From Coprobacter secundus (GTDB lineage: Bacteria; Bacteroidota; Bacteroidia; Bacteroidales; Coprobacteraceae), in contig JTDA01000020.1 of NCBI GenBank assembly GCA_000803105.1, forward strand, positions 1 to 59,181: DNA of 59,181 nt. Direction: 5' to 3'. The stretch's first letter is position 1, and every line of letters begins with the position of its first letter. The notes under the pieces were generated by a model. That model made no database searches. It was not told where the DNA came from and was given only the letters and a program-made list of their open reading frames with translations. The translations under genes were made by a program, and so were the position numbers. This document shows positions 36,129 through 45,611 of the stretch, piece after piece.

Positions 36129-36766
36129 ATGGAATCTATTTTGTAACCGGAATTGATACGAATATAGGAAAGTCAATTGCTACCGGATGGTTAGCTAAGC
36201 AGCTATTTGATTGTGACCGGTCTGTCATAACACAAAAGCTTGTACAAACTGGTAATAATGGTTATTCTGAAGATATAGAATTGCATCGTAAAATAATGGG
36301 GATAGATTTTACCGAAGTAGACAAAAAAGGTCTTACTGCCCCAGTAATTTTTTCTTACCCTGCATCTCCTCATTTGGCTTCTCGGATTGATAATCAAAAT
36401 CTTGATTTGGAAATAATATCGAAAGCAACAGAAAAACTTGCAAGCCAATATGACATAGTTTTGTTAGAAGGTGCCGGAGGCCCTATGGTACCTTTGACAA
36501 CCGATTTATTGACTATTGACTACATTGCACAACGAGCTTACCCAGTTATATTGGTAACATCTGGACGGCTGGGAAGTATCAATCATACTTTATTGTGTTT
36601 TGAAGCATTGTTGCAAAGAGGTATGGAACTATACAAAGTAATATATAACATGTATCCGTCAACTGATAAAATTATAGAAGATGATACATTACAGATAATA
36701 AAATTATATATGAATAAGTATTTTCCTTCTGCTACCTTGGTCGAAATGCCAAAGATAGATTTTTAA
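36125..36766 (+). CDS. bioD: Dethiobiotin synthetase
   Basis: ATP-dependent carboxylation and ring closure of DAPA to dethiobiotin. 213 residues. The P-loop is TGIDTNIGKSIATGWLA, with the catalytic Lys in QKLVQTG and the LLEGAGGPMVPL motif. It overlaps bioC by 4 bases and is the last gene of a complete bioBAFGCD set. Confidence 0.94.
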   Translation: MNGIYFVTGIDTNIGKSIATGWLAKQLFDCDRSVITQKLVQTGNNGYSEDIELHRKIMGIDFTEVDKKGLTAPVIFSYPASPHLASRIDNQNLDLEIISKATEKLASQYDIVLLEGAGGPMVPLTTDLLTIDYIAQRAYPVILVTSGRLGSINHTLLCFEALLQRGMELYKVIYNMYPSTDKIIEDDTLQIIKLYMNKYFPSATLVEMPKIDF

Positions 36767-36786
36767 TGAATTTAATTTATACAAAA

Positions 36787-36862
36787 ATTCTATTATTCTG
36801 AATATCAATAATAAGCAGAAAATTTCAGTTTCTTAATTTTTGCTTGTCCAGAATAATAGAAT
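36787..36862. repeat. 14-bp inverted repeat enclosing a second hairpin, after bioD
   Basis: ATTCTATTATTCTG (36787-36800) is mirrored exactly at 36849-36862. Inside, AAGCAGAAAATT and AATTTTTGCTT can form an inner stem. It sits between convergent bioD and DUF368 genes and may be a bidirectional terminator or a small hairpin element. No target-site duplication flanks it. Confidence 0.6.
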
Positions 36863-36902
36863 CATGTTTTGTTTTTATGAGAGAGAATGAGAAACCGCCA
36901 TC

Positions 36903-37814
36903 TTATTCGTGTTTCTCTTTTTTACCGGAAATTTTTTCAATGATGTATACCATAAGAAATCCAATAATCATAAGTAATACAGCTTGCCAAAGATACTCAT
37001 TGGGTAATACATTTTGTTCTATAAGAGGCTTTATATTACCATGACTATCGGTAAAAGTTTGAATAGTTTCTTTCCATGGCCAAACTTTGTTTAAGGAACC
37101 TAACATAAAACCTGATAAAACAGAAATAGTAATATCATGGAAATTTTTTAATAAATAAGACAATATATTAGAAAATAGGATGAGCCCGATTGCAGCACCT
37201 ACAGCAAATATAACGATAATAACTATATCTAATGACTTGACAGCGTTCATAATAAACTCATATTTTCCCATGAGTAACAGTATGAAACTGCCTGATATCC
37301 CTGGTAGAATCATAGCACAAATAGCAATGGCTCCGCACATAAAAATAAAAAGTAAGGAATCGGGTGTTTGTGCTGGAGTAGCTATTGTAATATAATAAGC
37401 TGTTCCTGCTCCAATGACAAAAGATAACCATCTTTTCCAATCCCATATTTCAATTTGTTTTGAGACAAAATATGTAGAAGCCAAAACTAATCCAAAAAAG
37501 AAAGACCAGACAAGAATCGGATGTGTTTCAAGTAACCATGTAATAAGTTTCGCCAACGAAAATACACTGATGAGTATACCCGCCAGAACAGAAAATAAGA
37601 ATGATCCATTGATAGCTTTGAAAAAAGCTACCCATCTTAGAGTAAAAAAAAGTTTTATTGTTTTTAGGTTTATGCTTTTTATCGAATCTATGAGCTCTTC
37701 ATAAATGCCAACAATAAAAGCTATTGTTCCACCAGAAACACCAGGTACAACATCTGCAGCTCCCATCCCCATGCCTTTTAGAGCTAATAACAAATAATCT
37801 TTTGATTTTCTCAT
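36903..37814 (-). CDS. DUF368 membrane protein, undecaprenyl-phosphate translocase family
   Basis: 303 residues from ATG 37814; a start 11 codons earlier (37847) would overlap the TPR gene and adds only a basic, unconserved stretch. About eight membrane helices. The repeated signatures GAADVVPGVSGGTIAFI and CAMILPGISGSFILLLMG mark DUF368. Family members (PopT) have been shown to return undecaprenyl phosphate across the inner membrane, recycling the lipid carrier for wall and polysaccharide synthesis. It follows the TPR gene by 19 bases. Confidence 0.87.
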   Translation of the reverse strand: MRKSKDYLLLALKGMGMGAADVVPGVSGGTIAFIVGIYEELIDSIKSINLKTIKLFFTLRWVAFFKAINGSFLFSVLAGILISVFSLAKLITWLLETHPILVWSFFFGLVLASTYFVSKQIEIWDWKRWLSFVIGAGTAYYITIATPAQTPDSLLFIFMCGAIAICAMILPGISGSFILLLMGKYEFIMNAVKSLDIVIIVIFAVGAAIGLILFSNILSYLLKNFHDITISVLSGFMLGSLNKVWPWKETIQTFTDSHGNIKPLIEQNVLPNEYLWQAVLLMIIGFLMVYIIEKISGKKEKHE

Positions 37815-37833
37815 TTTTGTTTTTATCCTATAG

Positions 37834-39237
37834 TTATAAATTTTCATCCAGATTTTTTCGAAGGATATTTCGCAGTTTATCCAGCATTTCTTTTGTTTGT
37901 TTCAACTCATTTTTATTTTCTTCAGAGATTTCTTCAATATCATCGATTTTTAAAGTACTCTCGTCCAGATGCTTTATTAATGAAGCAGCCTTATCTTGGT
38001 TTCCGGTATTGTAATGAGCCAGAATCAATTTAAAAATGAGTTTTACATCATAAGGGTTTATCTCTAATGCCTTTTCATAATACAAGATAGATTCTTCTAT
38101 GTCTTCTTGCTCTGTCGCAATATCACCCAAAAGAGTCAAGACATCTATATTTGACGAGTCTATTTTAAATGCTCGGATTAAGTATTGCTTTGCTTCATCG
38201 AGTTTTTTTTCATCTACTTTTATTTCCCCCATAAATGCAAGAGCTTCTGCGTCTTCCGGGTCTATTTCTAATGTTTTAATCAAATATTCAATTGTTTTGG
38301 GAGTATTCCCCATGTCATAATAATTAGTTGCTAACTGATAATATAAATTTGAACTTTCGGGTGAAAGAGATAATGCTTCATTCAAGTATTTTATCGCTTC
38401 GCCATTTTGTTCCAGTTTTACATAACATTCGGCAACCAATTCATATGCTATTGATTTTTCATCAGCAACTTTAGCATATTCGAGGAAGACGTCGATTGCT
38501 TCCCTATATGATCCTTGGTCATAAAGACAGTACCCTTTGAATGATAATATGTTCTCGTCATCATCTTTGGTAGTCAAGGCAAAATCACAAGCATCTATTG
38601 CCTTCTCATATTTTTTCTGTAATGCATAAACTTTGGCTAAATTAAACCAGTCTACTGTAGAATAAGGGTTCCTATCGATAAGTTTATTGTATATTTCTAT
38701 AGATTTATTTAAATCCTGTTTATCTTCATAAATGAGGGCCATTTCTCGTAATAATTCTGAGCCATCACTTAATAGATTGTCTGCTTCATTAACGAATTCA
38801 ACTAATTCATCGAAATAGCCAAAATCAAGGTACATGTCCATTATTTCAAAACATAAATCACAAGAAATTTCTTCACTGTTAAGAAGATTTCGCAAAAGGT
38901 GGTTGGCTTTTTGAGGCCTATTTTGAATAAAATGGATTTCAGCCCGGATCAATATTGCATCTACCGAATCATTAGGAAGAGAATAGATTAACTTTTCGGC
39001 CTCTTCTACTGCATCAATATCCAGTAAATAACGAGCCTTTTTTATATTCAAAGAAATATTTCCCGGATGTATCGATAGCCCATGATTTATGGCTTCCAAA
39101 GCATCTTTGTATCTATCAGTAAGTTCATACTGATAAGCTATTTCCTCCCATTCATCGGCATCGAAATAGTAATTTCCCTTTTCCTTTAGCATTTGCTCAT
39201 AACGAGCTAACAAGCCAGATCCTTTTTTTTCGGACAT
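37834..39237 (-). CDS. Large cytoplasmic TPR protein
   Basis: 467 residues composed almost wholly of tetratricopeptide repeats (about 11-12 units), with clear ones at ALEAINHGLSIHPGN, AIKYLNEALSLSPESSNLYY and ILYYEKALEINPYDVKL. The C-terminus (from about 430) is a charged, probably coiled helix. There is no signal peptide. The partner is unknown; it is conserved in Bacteroidales beside glnS as far as I recall. It lies between glnS (72 bases) and DUF368. Confidence 0.85.
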   Translation of the reverse strand: MSEKKGSGLLARYEQMLKEKGNYYFDADEWEEIAYQYELTDRYKDALEAINHGLSIHPGNISLNIKKARYLLDIDAVEEAEKLIYSLPNDSVDAILIRAEIHFIQNRPQKANHLLRNLLNSEEISCDLCFEIMDMYLDFGYFDELVEFVNEADNLLSDGSELLREMALIYEDKQDLNKSIEIYNKLIDRNPYSTVDWFNLAKVYALQKKYEKAIDACDFALTTKDDDENILSFKGYCLYDQGSYREAIDVFLEYAKVADEKSIAYELVAECYVKLEQNGEAIKYLNEALSLSPESSNLYYQLATNYYDMGNTPKTIEYLIKTLEIDPEDAEALAFMGEIKVDEKKLDEAKQYLIRAFKIDSSNIDVLTLLGDIATEQEDIEESILYYEKALEINPYDVKLIFKLILAHYNTGNQDKAASLIKHLDESTLKIDDIEEISEENKNELKQTKEMLDKLRNILRKNLDENL

Positions 39238-39309
39238 TTTATATAAAAACCGAACTGCCGTGTACCGTTTCGATAGACAGCAGCTCGTAACTATAAGTTT
39301 TAAATAAGA

Positions 39310-41010
39310 TTATTTGTTCTTTTGTTTTTCCCAACTGTCTTTTAGCGCGACAGTCCGATTAAATATCAATTTGTCAGATGTTGAGTCTGAATCGACACAG
39401 AAATATCCCATACGTTGAAATTGGAATCTATCACCAGGTTTTGCAATGCTCGCCAAATAAGGCTCGATACGACAGTCCGTTTTTACAATTAACGAATCAG
39501 GATTCAACAATTCTCTAAAATCTCTTTCCTTCTCCTCCGCAGGATTTTCAACATTGAATAATCGGTCATACAATCTGACTTCCACTTTTTGATTATATTG
39601 AGCTGATACCCAATGTAAAGTTCCCTTTACTTTTCTACCGCTTTCAGGCATACCACTTTTAGTCAAGGGATCGTATTCACAGTATATTTCCTCGACCTCT
39701 CCTGCCTCGTTTTTCTTACAGCCAGTACATTTTACTATATAAGCCGATTTCAAACGAACTTCTTGTCCCGGAGTCATACGGAAGAATTTTTTAGGCGGAT
39801 TTTCCATAAAATCTTCACGTTCGATGTAAAGTTCACGAGTGAAAGGAATTTCATGAGAACCTGCTTCTGGACTCTCTGGGTTATTCTCTGCTATTAAGTT
39901 TTCAACCTGCCCTTCGGGATAGTTCGTTATAACCAATTTTACTGGATTAATAACTGCCGATACTCGATTTGCAGTTTTATTAAGCTCTTCGCGTATACTA
40001 TGTTCCAATAAAGATACACTGATCAATCCATCATATTTGGTATATCCGATTCTGTCAATAAAGTTCCTGATAGATGAAGGGGTATACCCTCTCCTTCTCA
40101 GTCCGCATATAGTAGGCATTCGAGGATCATCCCATCCGGCCACTAAGTTTTCTTTCACGAGTTGCAATAATTTACGCTTACTCATGACCGTATACGTGAG
40201 ATTTAGTCGATTAAACTCTAACTGACGGGGGCGATAGCTATCATCAGCCAATTCATCAACAAACCAATCATATAGAGGCCTATGCACTTCAAATTCAAGA
40301 GTACAAATAGAATGGGTAACTCCTTCAAAGTAATCTGATTGTCCATGTGCAAAATCATACATGGGATATACATTCCAAGTATTCCCCGTACGATGATGAG
40401 GATGTTTGATAATACGATACATGATCGGATCCCTCATATGCATATTGGGAGAAGTCATATCTATTTTGGCTCGAAGTACCATCGAACCCTCTTCGAACTC
40501 TCCCTTATTCATACGAGTGAATAAATCAAGATTTTCTTTAACACTCCTATTTCGATATGGACTCTCAGTACCCGGCTGGGTCGGAGTCCCTTTCTGTTGT
40601 GCTATTTCCTCTGCAGATTGTTCATCTACATAAGCTTTTCCTTCTTCAATCATCTTTACTGCAAGGTCCCATAACTTGGGGAAATAATCAGATGCATAGT
40701 AAAGACGGTCTCCCCAGTCGAAACCCAACCAGTGAATATCTTCTTTTATAGAATCAACATATTCCACATCTTCTTTAACAGGATTTGTATCATCGAAGCG
40801 CAAATTACATGTACCTCCATATTTTTGAGCAATACCAAAGTCCATACATATAGCCTTAGCATGTCCTATGTGCAAATATCCATTTGGCTCTGGAGGGAAA
40901 CGGGTATTTAGACGACCTCCGTTTTTCCCAGCAGCCAAATCATTCTCGACAGCAATTTCAATGAAATTAAGGCTTCTTTTTTCTTCTTCGTTATTTTCAA
41001 TTTGTGTCAT
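39310..41010 (-). CDS. glnS: Glutaminyl-tRNA synthetase
   Basis: Charges tRNA-Gln. 566 residues, class I. The HIGH motif is in FPPEPNGYLHIGHAKAIC and the KMSKS counterpart is VMSKRKL. Other GlnRS marks are RFDDTNP, EDVEYVDSIKEDIHWLGFDWG and the two C-terminal beta-barrels of the anticodon domain ending YFCVDSDST. The presence of GlnRS suggests direct charging rather than the transamidation route for Gln. Confidence 0.97.
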   Translation of the reverse strand: MTQIENNEEEKRSLNFIEIAVENDLAAGKNGGRLNTRFPPEPNGYLHIGHAKAICMDFGIAQKYGGTCNLRFDDTNPVKEDVEYVDSIKEDIHWLGFDWGDRLYYASDYFPKLWDLAVKMIEEGKAYVDEQSAEEIAQQKGTPTQPGTESPYRNRSVKENLDLFTRMNKGEFEEGSMVLRAKIDMTSPNMHMRDPIMYRIIKHPHHRTGNTWNVYPMYDFAHGQSDYFEGVTHSICTLEFEVHRPLYDWFVDELADDSYRPRQLEFNRLNLTYTVMSKRKLLQLVKENLVAGWDDPRMPTICGLRRRGYTPSSIRNFIDRIGYTKYDGLISVSLLEHSIREELNKTANRVSAVINPVKLVITNYPEGQVENLIAENNPESPEAGSHEIPFTRELYIEREDFMENPPKKFFRMTPGQEVRLKSAYIVKCTGCKKNEAGEVEEIYCEYDPLTKSGMPESGRKVKGTLHWVSAQYNQKVEVRLYDRLFNVENPAEEKERDFRELLNPDSLIVKTDCRIEPYLASIAKPGDRFQFQRMGYFCVDSDSTSDKLIFNRTVALKDSWEKQKNK

Positions 41011-41046
41011 ATGTCATTAATCTAAACAAGTATCAAAAAATTTTTG

Positions 41047-41054
41047 CAAATATA
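41047..41054 (-). promoter_or_regulatory. -7 box for glnS
   Basis: The minus strand reads TATATTTG, a match to TAnnTTTG, 37 bases before the ATG. Confidence 0.5.
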
Positions 41055-41116
41055 TCAATAATTAATATATATCCGGTAGTATTTATATCATATTTATACA
41101 TAAAGGATATATCAGC

Positions 41117-41671
41117 TCACCTTATATCGAGCATTTTATGTGTTTGTAAACTTAACCTCCATTGAGGATGTTTTTTTATATAATCAATAACTTCTTGTGT
41201 ATTGAGCATAGAGCAAGGTTGCAATGATCGTATGTCACATATAAAGGAATCATATTGAGACATATCTTGGCCTGTATATACAACCTTGAGTTCATTTGCC
41301 TTTTCTCGAATACAATCTTTTTTGGGACTACATGTGACCCAATCAGCCCATCTGTCAGCAATCGATAATCCAGAAGTCAATGTCCCATTCGTCTCAATTT
41401 GAATATACCAATTATCTTCTTTTAGCATTTGCATAAAAGGGACATCTATTTGTAAAGTTGGTTCTCCGCCAGTCAAAACAATGTGCCTTGTAGGATATTG
41501 TGTTATTTCAGTTAAGATTTCATTATCAGACATAAATACTCCGGATAAGTGTTCCGTATCACAAAAATCACAATTCAAATTACATCCTGAAAATCTTACA
41601 AAAACAGCTGGAGTTCCTGTGTAATACCCCTCGCCCTGTAGACTGTAAAATATTTCATTAATCTTTTTCAT
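41117..41671 (-). CDS. queE: 7-carboxy-7-deazaguanine synthase
   Basis: Radical SAM enzyme of queuosine precursor synthesis, making CDG from 6-carboxytetrahydropterin. 184 residues from ATG 41671. The CxxxCxxC motif is in FSGCNLNCDFCDTEH, with SLQGEGYYTGTPAVFVR before it and VLTGGEPTLQ after it. It overlaps the end of queD by 14 bases. A start three codons upstream is possible. Confidence 0.93.
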   Translation of the reverse strand: MKKINEIFYSLQGEGYYTGTPAVFVRFSGCNLNCDFCDTEHLSGVFMSDNEILTEITQYPTRHIVLTGGEPTLQIDVPFMQMLKEDNWYIQIETNGTLTSGLSIADRWADWVTCSPKKDCIREKANELKVVYTGQDMSQYDSFICDIRSLQPCSMLNTQEVIDYIKKHPQWRLSLQTHKMLDIR

Positions 41672-41990
41672 AAATTGCAATATTTCCTTCTGATTCTTGA
41701 ACCTCGACCTTGAAACATTGGGGAATCTGGTTACATATCCAGTATGCTAAATTCTCTGCTGTAGAGTTAAAGGACAGTACTTCATTCAAATTTTTATGGT
41801 CAAGTTTATCCTGTATTTTCTTTTTTATAAGGGTAAAATCTATTACCATCCCATCTTCATTCAATTCTTTTGAACGACAATAAATAGTGATAATCCAATT
41901 ATGTCCATGTAATTGGCTACACTTACTTTCATATGATAACTTTAAACTGTGTGAAGCCGAAATTTCAAGAGTCTTTTTTACCGTAAACAT
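41658..41990 (-). CDS. queD: 6-carboxytetrahydropterin synthase
   Basis: Converts dihydroneopterin triphosphate to 6-carboxytetrahydropterin. 110 residues. The zinc-binding histidines are visible in SASHSLKLSY and QLHGHNWII, with a catalytic Cys in SKCSQLHGHNW and an active-site DHKNLNEV motif. It is translationally coupled to queE. The other queuosine genes (queC, queF, folE) are not in this window. Confidence 0.93.
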   Translation of the reverse strand: MFTVKKTLEISASHSLKLSYESKCSQLHGHNWIITIYCRSKELNEDGMVIDFTLIKKKIQDKLDHKNLNEVLSFNSTAENLAYWICNQIPQCFKVEVQESEGNIAIYEKD

Positions 41991-42013
41991 TATTTAGCTG
42001 TTTTATTTTGCTC

Positions 42014-42021
42014 CAAAAATA
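42014..42021 (-). promoter_or_regulatory. -7 box for queDE
   Basis: The minus strand reads TATTTTTG 24 bases before the queD ATG. The implied leader is too short to hold a preQ1 riboswitch. Confidence 0.45.
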
Positions 42022-42145
42022 ATAGATTCGGCTGAAAAATATATACTATTCGAAAAAAAATAGAGAAAATATACTCAATATTTTAGTGTAATAAAAAACA
42101 GATGTTATCAGAGTGTGTTATCATTTAATTGGAGACATGAGTTTA

Positions 42146-42186
42146 TTTTTAATCATGTCCACTTTTTTTCTGGACATGATTAAAAA
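42146..42186 (-). terminator. Terminator after the small gene at 42197
   Basis: TTTTTAATCATGTCCA (42146-42161) is perfectly mirrored by 42171-42186 around a 9-base loop. It lies 11 bases past the stop of the minus-strand gene and ends in a T/A-rich run. Confidence 0.75.
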
Positions 42187-42196
42187 TATTTTGAGC

Positions 42197-42562
42197 TTAT
42201 ATCCATCCCATGCTATTATAATACCTTGTCAGATTTTGTACTGCGTTTTGTAAATCTTCGTGTAATTGACGGTTCATTTCATGAATACAAATGCGACCAT
42301 GTTCCATTTTTTGCAATAAGTAATCAGAGAAAAGTTCTTTAGAATTTTCTTTGCCTAATTTATCATTAAAAGTAACAGTAATACTATCGGCATGTTTTAT
42401 TACCGAACCGAAAAATACATGATTTTCTTGTGATAGCTTTGCTTCTTCCTTTATAGCCCATACTTCATAATGATAGTGGTCATCAATAGTAGCAGTACAG
42501 GGAGGAACCACAGATTTTAGAAATTCTTTGACATCGTCAAATGCCTTGTTTACAACCTCCAT
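42197..42562 (-). CDS. Small unrecognised cytoplasmic protein
   Basis: 121 residues, no family recognised. No signal peptide or membrane helix. It is rich in His (DDHYHYEVW, KHADS, EHGRICIHEMNRQLH), with acidic stretches and an amphipathic C-terminal helix ending YYNSMGWI. The reading frame is clean, has an ATG and a dedicated terminator, so it looks like a real single-gene unit. Metal binding is possible from the His content, but this is only a suggestion. Confidence 0.65.
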   Translation of the reverse strand: MEVVNKAFDDVKEFLKSVVPPCTATIDDHYHYEVWAIKEEAKLSQENHVFFGSVIKHADSITVTFNDKLGKENSKELFSDYLLQKMEHGRICIHEMNRQLHEDLQNAVQNLTRYYNSMGWI

Positions 42563-42736
42563 AATTAATCAAATTTAAATGTTATTATTATTTTTACGAC
42601 ATCAATTTATCAGCATAGAACAAAAAATTGTTGTTTGAACTATTATCTTATATAAAACAACATTTTTATTGCAATAACGATTATCGATTACTTTTGTTCA
42701 TGTTTTACGAACTCTCTTTATTAAGAGGATTTTTAT

Positions 42737-42744
42737 TATCTTTG
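42737..42744 (+). promoter_or_regulatory. -7 box for mutS2
   Basis: TATCTTTG, a perfect TAnnTTTG box, 28 bases before the GTG start at 42772. Confidence 0.55.
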
Positions 42745-42771
42745 ACGGACTAATTATTATTATAAAATTAA

Positions 42772-45246
42772 GTGATATATCCAGATAATTTTGAACAGAA
42801 AACCGGATTTGACAAAATTCGAGAATTGATAACCGATAAGTGTCTTAGTACGCTTGGTAAGGAACGTGTATCAAAGATGGTATTTCTGAATAAATATGAC
42901 GAGGTAACAAAATTATTGCATCAAACTCAGGAATTTGTTGCTGTATTAAATGGGAAAAATGAGTTTCCAGCAAATTATTTTTTTGACGTACGGCCGGCAT
43001 TAAAACGAATCCGGGTAGAGGGAACTTATATCGATGAGGTAGAATTGTTTGACCTGCGCAGGTCTTTGGATACAATAAGGAATATTGTAAAATTTTTCAA
43101 AACTGATGAAGATGACGAAAAACCTTTGTATCCGTATTTATCTGAATTGTCAGGAAATGTATCGGTATTTCCGCATCTGATTTCACGTATAGACCAGATG
43201 ATAGATAAGTTTGGAAGAATAAAAGATAATGCATCTTCCGAACTGTCACGAATCAGAAGAGAATTATCGTCCACTCTATCGGGAATATCCAGAAGTTTAA
43301 GTAATATATTAAAAACAGCTCAGACCGAAGGCATCGTAGATAAAGATGTTACTCCAACTATGCGTGACGGACGTTTGGTAATTCCGGTTATGCCAGCTTT
43401 TAAACGAAAAATACGAGGGATTGTACATGATGAATCAGCCAGTGGTAAAACGGTATTTATAGAACCTGCTGAAGTTGTAGAAGCCAATAACAGGATACGA
43501 GAACTTGAAAGTGAAGAACGTCGGGAAATTATCCGAATTTTAACTTCTTTTTCAGATGAATTGCGGCCATTATCCGAGGATATTTTCTATTCTTATGAGT
43601 TTTTAGCAGATATCGATTTTATACGAGCCAAAGCTTTGTTTGCTTTACAAGTAAATGCTCTTTTACCTGTTGTCGAAAATTGCCGGCAAATAGATTGGTA
43701 TCATGCAGTGCATCCGCTTTTATATTTATCGTTACAGAAACAGCATAAACAAGTAGTTCCTTTGGATATCATGTTGACCGAAAAGAACAGGATATTGCTG
43801 ATTTCCGGTCCGAATGCAGGAGGAAAATCCGTATGTCTAAAGACGGTGGGACTATTGCAGTATATGTTGCAATGCGGCTTATTAATACCTGTATATGAAA
43901 ATTCGAGATGTGGAATATTCGATAATATTTTCATTGATATTGGAGACGAGCAGTCTATTGAAAATGACTTAAGTACATATAGTTCTCATCTTACTAACAT
44001 GAAGTACTTTGTGAAGAATAGTAACGAGAGTACAGTTTTGTTAATCGATGAGTTTGGAGGAGGAACAGAACCTCAGATTGGTGGAGCTATAGCTGAAGCA
44101 TTACTTGACCGATTTAATCAAAAACATACCTATGGAGTCATTACGACACATTACCAAAATTTAAAACATTTTGCAGAAGATACAGAAGGCATCATCAACG
44201 GAGCTATGCTATATGATCGCCATTTAATGCAGCCGTTATTCAAATTATCAATTGGTAACCCCGGTAGTTCGTTTGCCATAGAAATCGCTCGAAAAATCGG
44301 TTTGCCGGAAGATGTCATTGCAGAAGCGTCAGATAAAGTTGGTTCTGATTATGTCGATATGGATAAATATTTACAGGATATCGTTAGAGACAAACGTTAT
44401 TGGGAAAGTAAAAGACAGAACATACGACAGAAAGAAAAACGTTTGGAGGAGATTACCGAACGCTATGAAGCAGATATTAAGAAGTTAGAGAAACAGCGTA
44501 AAGAAATTTTAGCTACAGCTAAGGCTGAAGCAGAAAGGATATTGTCAGAAACAAACGCACGTATTGAAAATACTATTCGTCAGATAAAGGAAGTCCAGGC
44601 TGAAAAAGAAAAAACCCGGGAGATACGTCGTCAGTTGAATGATTTTAAAAGTCATATATCAGGAGAAATTCAAATAGACGATAAAATTTCTCGAAAAATA
44701 CAAAAAATAAAAGAACGTGAAGAGAAGAAGAAAAATTCTCTTCAGAAAGAACAAAAGGAAATATTTCGTCCTGATGTAATAACTGTTGGAGATGCTGTGC
44801 GTCTAAAAGGACAAAATTCTGCCGGAGAAGTTCTTGATATACAAGGGAAAAATGCTATCGTGGCTTTTGGCTTGTTAAAGTCAAATATAAAATTGGATAA
44901 ACTTGAGAAAGTTAGCAAAAATCAATTGAAACGAGATGCTAATGCAAAAGACTCGTTTGTGAGTGCTCAAACGGCTGATGATATGAGAGACAAACGATTA
45001 AATTTCAAGCAAGAGATTGATGTGCGAGGTATGCGTGGAGACGAAGCTTTACAAGCAGTTACCTATTTTATCGATGACGCTATATTAGTAGGCTGTACCC
45101 GAGTACGAATATTACATGGTACAGGAACTGGTGCATTACGACAAATGATACGACAATATCTTAAAACAGTTCCGGGTGTCCGTCATTTTCAAGATGAACA
45201 TGTTCAATTAGGAGGAGCCGGTATAACAGTTGTAGAACTCGATTGA
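42772..45246 (+). CDS. mutS2: Endonuclease MutS2
   Basis: 824 residues. MutS-like ATPase that lacks mismatch recognition and acts on branched DNA or stalled ribosomes. Core region DGRLVIPVMPAFKRKIRGIVHD; Walker A GPNAGGKS (346-353); Walker B LLIDEFGGGTEP. A long coiled coil follows (about 530-650), and then a C-terminal Smr nuclease domain with DVRGMRGDEA and ILHGTGTGALR. Translation begins at GTG: the resulting MIYPDNFEQKTGFDKIR is the canonical MutS2 N-terminus, so the unusual start is well supported. Confidence 0.95.
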   Translation: MIYPDNFEQKTGFDKIRELITDKCLSTLGKERVSKMVFLNKYDEVTKLLHQTQEFVAVLNGKNEFPANYFFDVRPALKRIRVEGTYIDEVELFDLRRSLDTIRNIVKFFKTDEDDEKPLYPYLSELSGNVSVFPHLISRIDQMIDKFGRIKDNASSELSRIRRELSSTLSGISRSLSNILKTAQTEGIVDKDVTPTMRDGRLVIPVMPAFKRKIRGIVHDESASGKTVFIEPAEVVEANNRIRELESEERREIIRILTSFSDELRPLSEDIFYSYEFLADIDFIRAKALFALQVNALLPVVENCRQIDWYHAVHPLLYLSLQKQHKQVVPLDIMLTEKNRILLISGPNAGGKSVCLKTVGLLQYMLQCGLLIPVYENSRCGIFDNIFIDIGDEQSIENDLSTYSSHLTNMKYFVKNSNESTVLLIDEFGGGTEPQIGGAIAEALLDRFNQKHTYGVITTHYQNLKHFAEDTEGIINGAMLYDRHLMQPLFKLSIGNPGSSFAIEIARKIGLPEDVIAEASDKVGSDYVDMDKYLQDIVRDKRYWESKRQNIRQKEKRLEEITERYEADIKKLEKQRKEILATAKAEAERILSETNARIENTIRQIKEVQAEKEKTREIRRQLNDFKSHISGEIQIDDKISRKIQKIKEREEKKKNSLQKEQKEIFRPDVITVGDAVRLKGQNSAGEVLDIQGKNAIVAFGLLKSNIKLDKLEKVSKNQLKRDANAKDSFVSAQTADDMRDKRLNFKQEIDVRGMRGDEALQAVTYFIDDAILVGCTRVRILHGTGTGALRQMIRQYLKTVPGVRHFQDEHVQLGGAGITVVELD

Positions 45247-45324
45247 CGAAACCGAATACTTTACTAATTGATACTTCATTATTTTCGCTTAAGCCTAAAA
45301 ACAAAAAATATGGAAATTATATGA

Positions 45325-45609
45325 TTATCCACAATTTAGATACACTAAATTCCACATATACAAGGATATTAATACAGAAAAGAAAATAGATGAAATTCCG
45401 AATATCAGACTATTTACTGATTGTTTATGCATCCAAACAATAGCGCATACAGATTCAGCAATGAGTTGCATAACGGAAATGCCTAAAATAATATGAGCTA
45501 TAAATATCGTATGAGAATAGTCCTTTTCCGTATAATTTACAATTAAATATACAATAATAAGAGACAGAGATAGGGCTAAATTATAAATCCAAAACTTTTT
45601 CATATACAT
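45325..45609 (-). CDS. Small three-helix membrane protein, unknown
   Basis: 94 residues with three predicted membrane segments (about 8-25, 33-57 and 68-88) and short charged loops. No family recognised. An ATG two codons in (MKKFWIYN) may be the true start. It starts 3 bases after the DUF2461 stop, so it is probably co-transcribed with it. Confidence 0.6.
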   Translation of the reverse strand: MYMKKFWIYNLALSLSLIIVYLIVNYTEKDYSHTIFIAHIILGISVMQLIAESVCAIVWMHKQSVNSLIFGISSIFFSVLISLYMWNLVYLNCG

Positions 45610-45611
45610 TA

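Noticed and set aside
41991..42145. preQ1 riboswitch before queDE
   Set aside because: The likely -7 box lies 24 bases before the start codon and leaves no space for an aptamer; no fitting pseudoknot sequence was seen.
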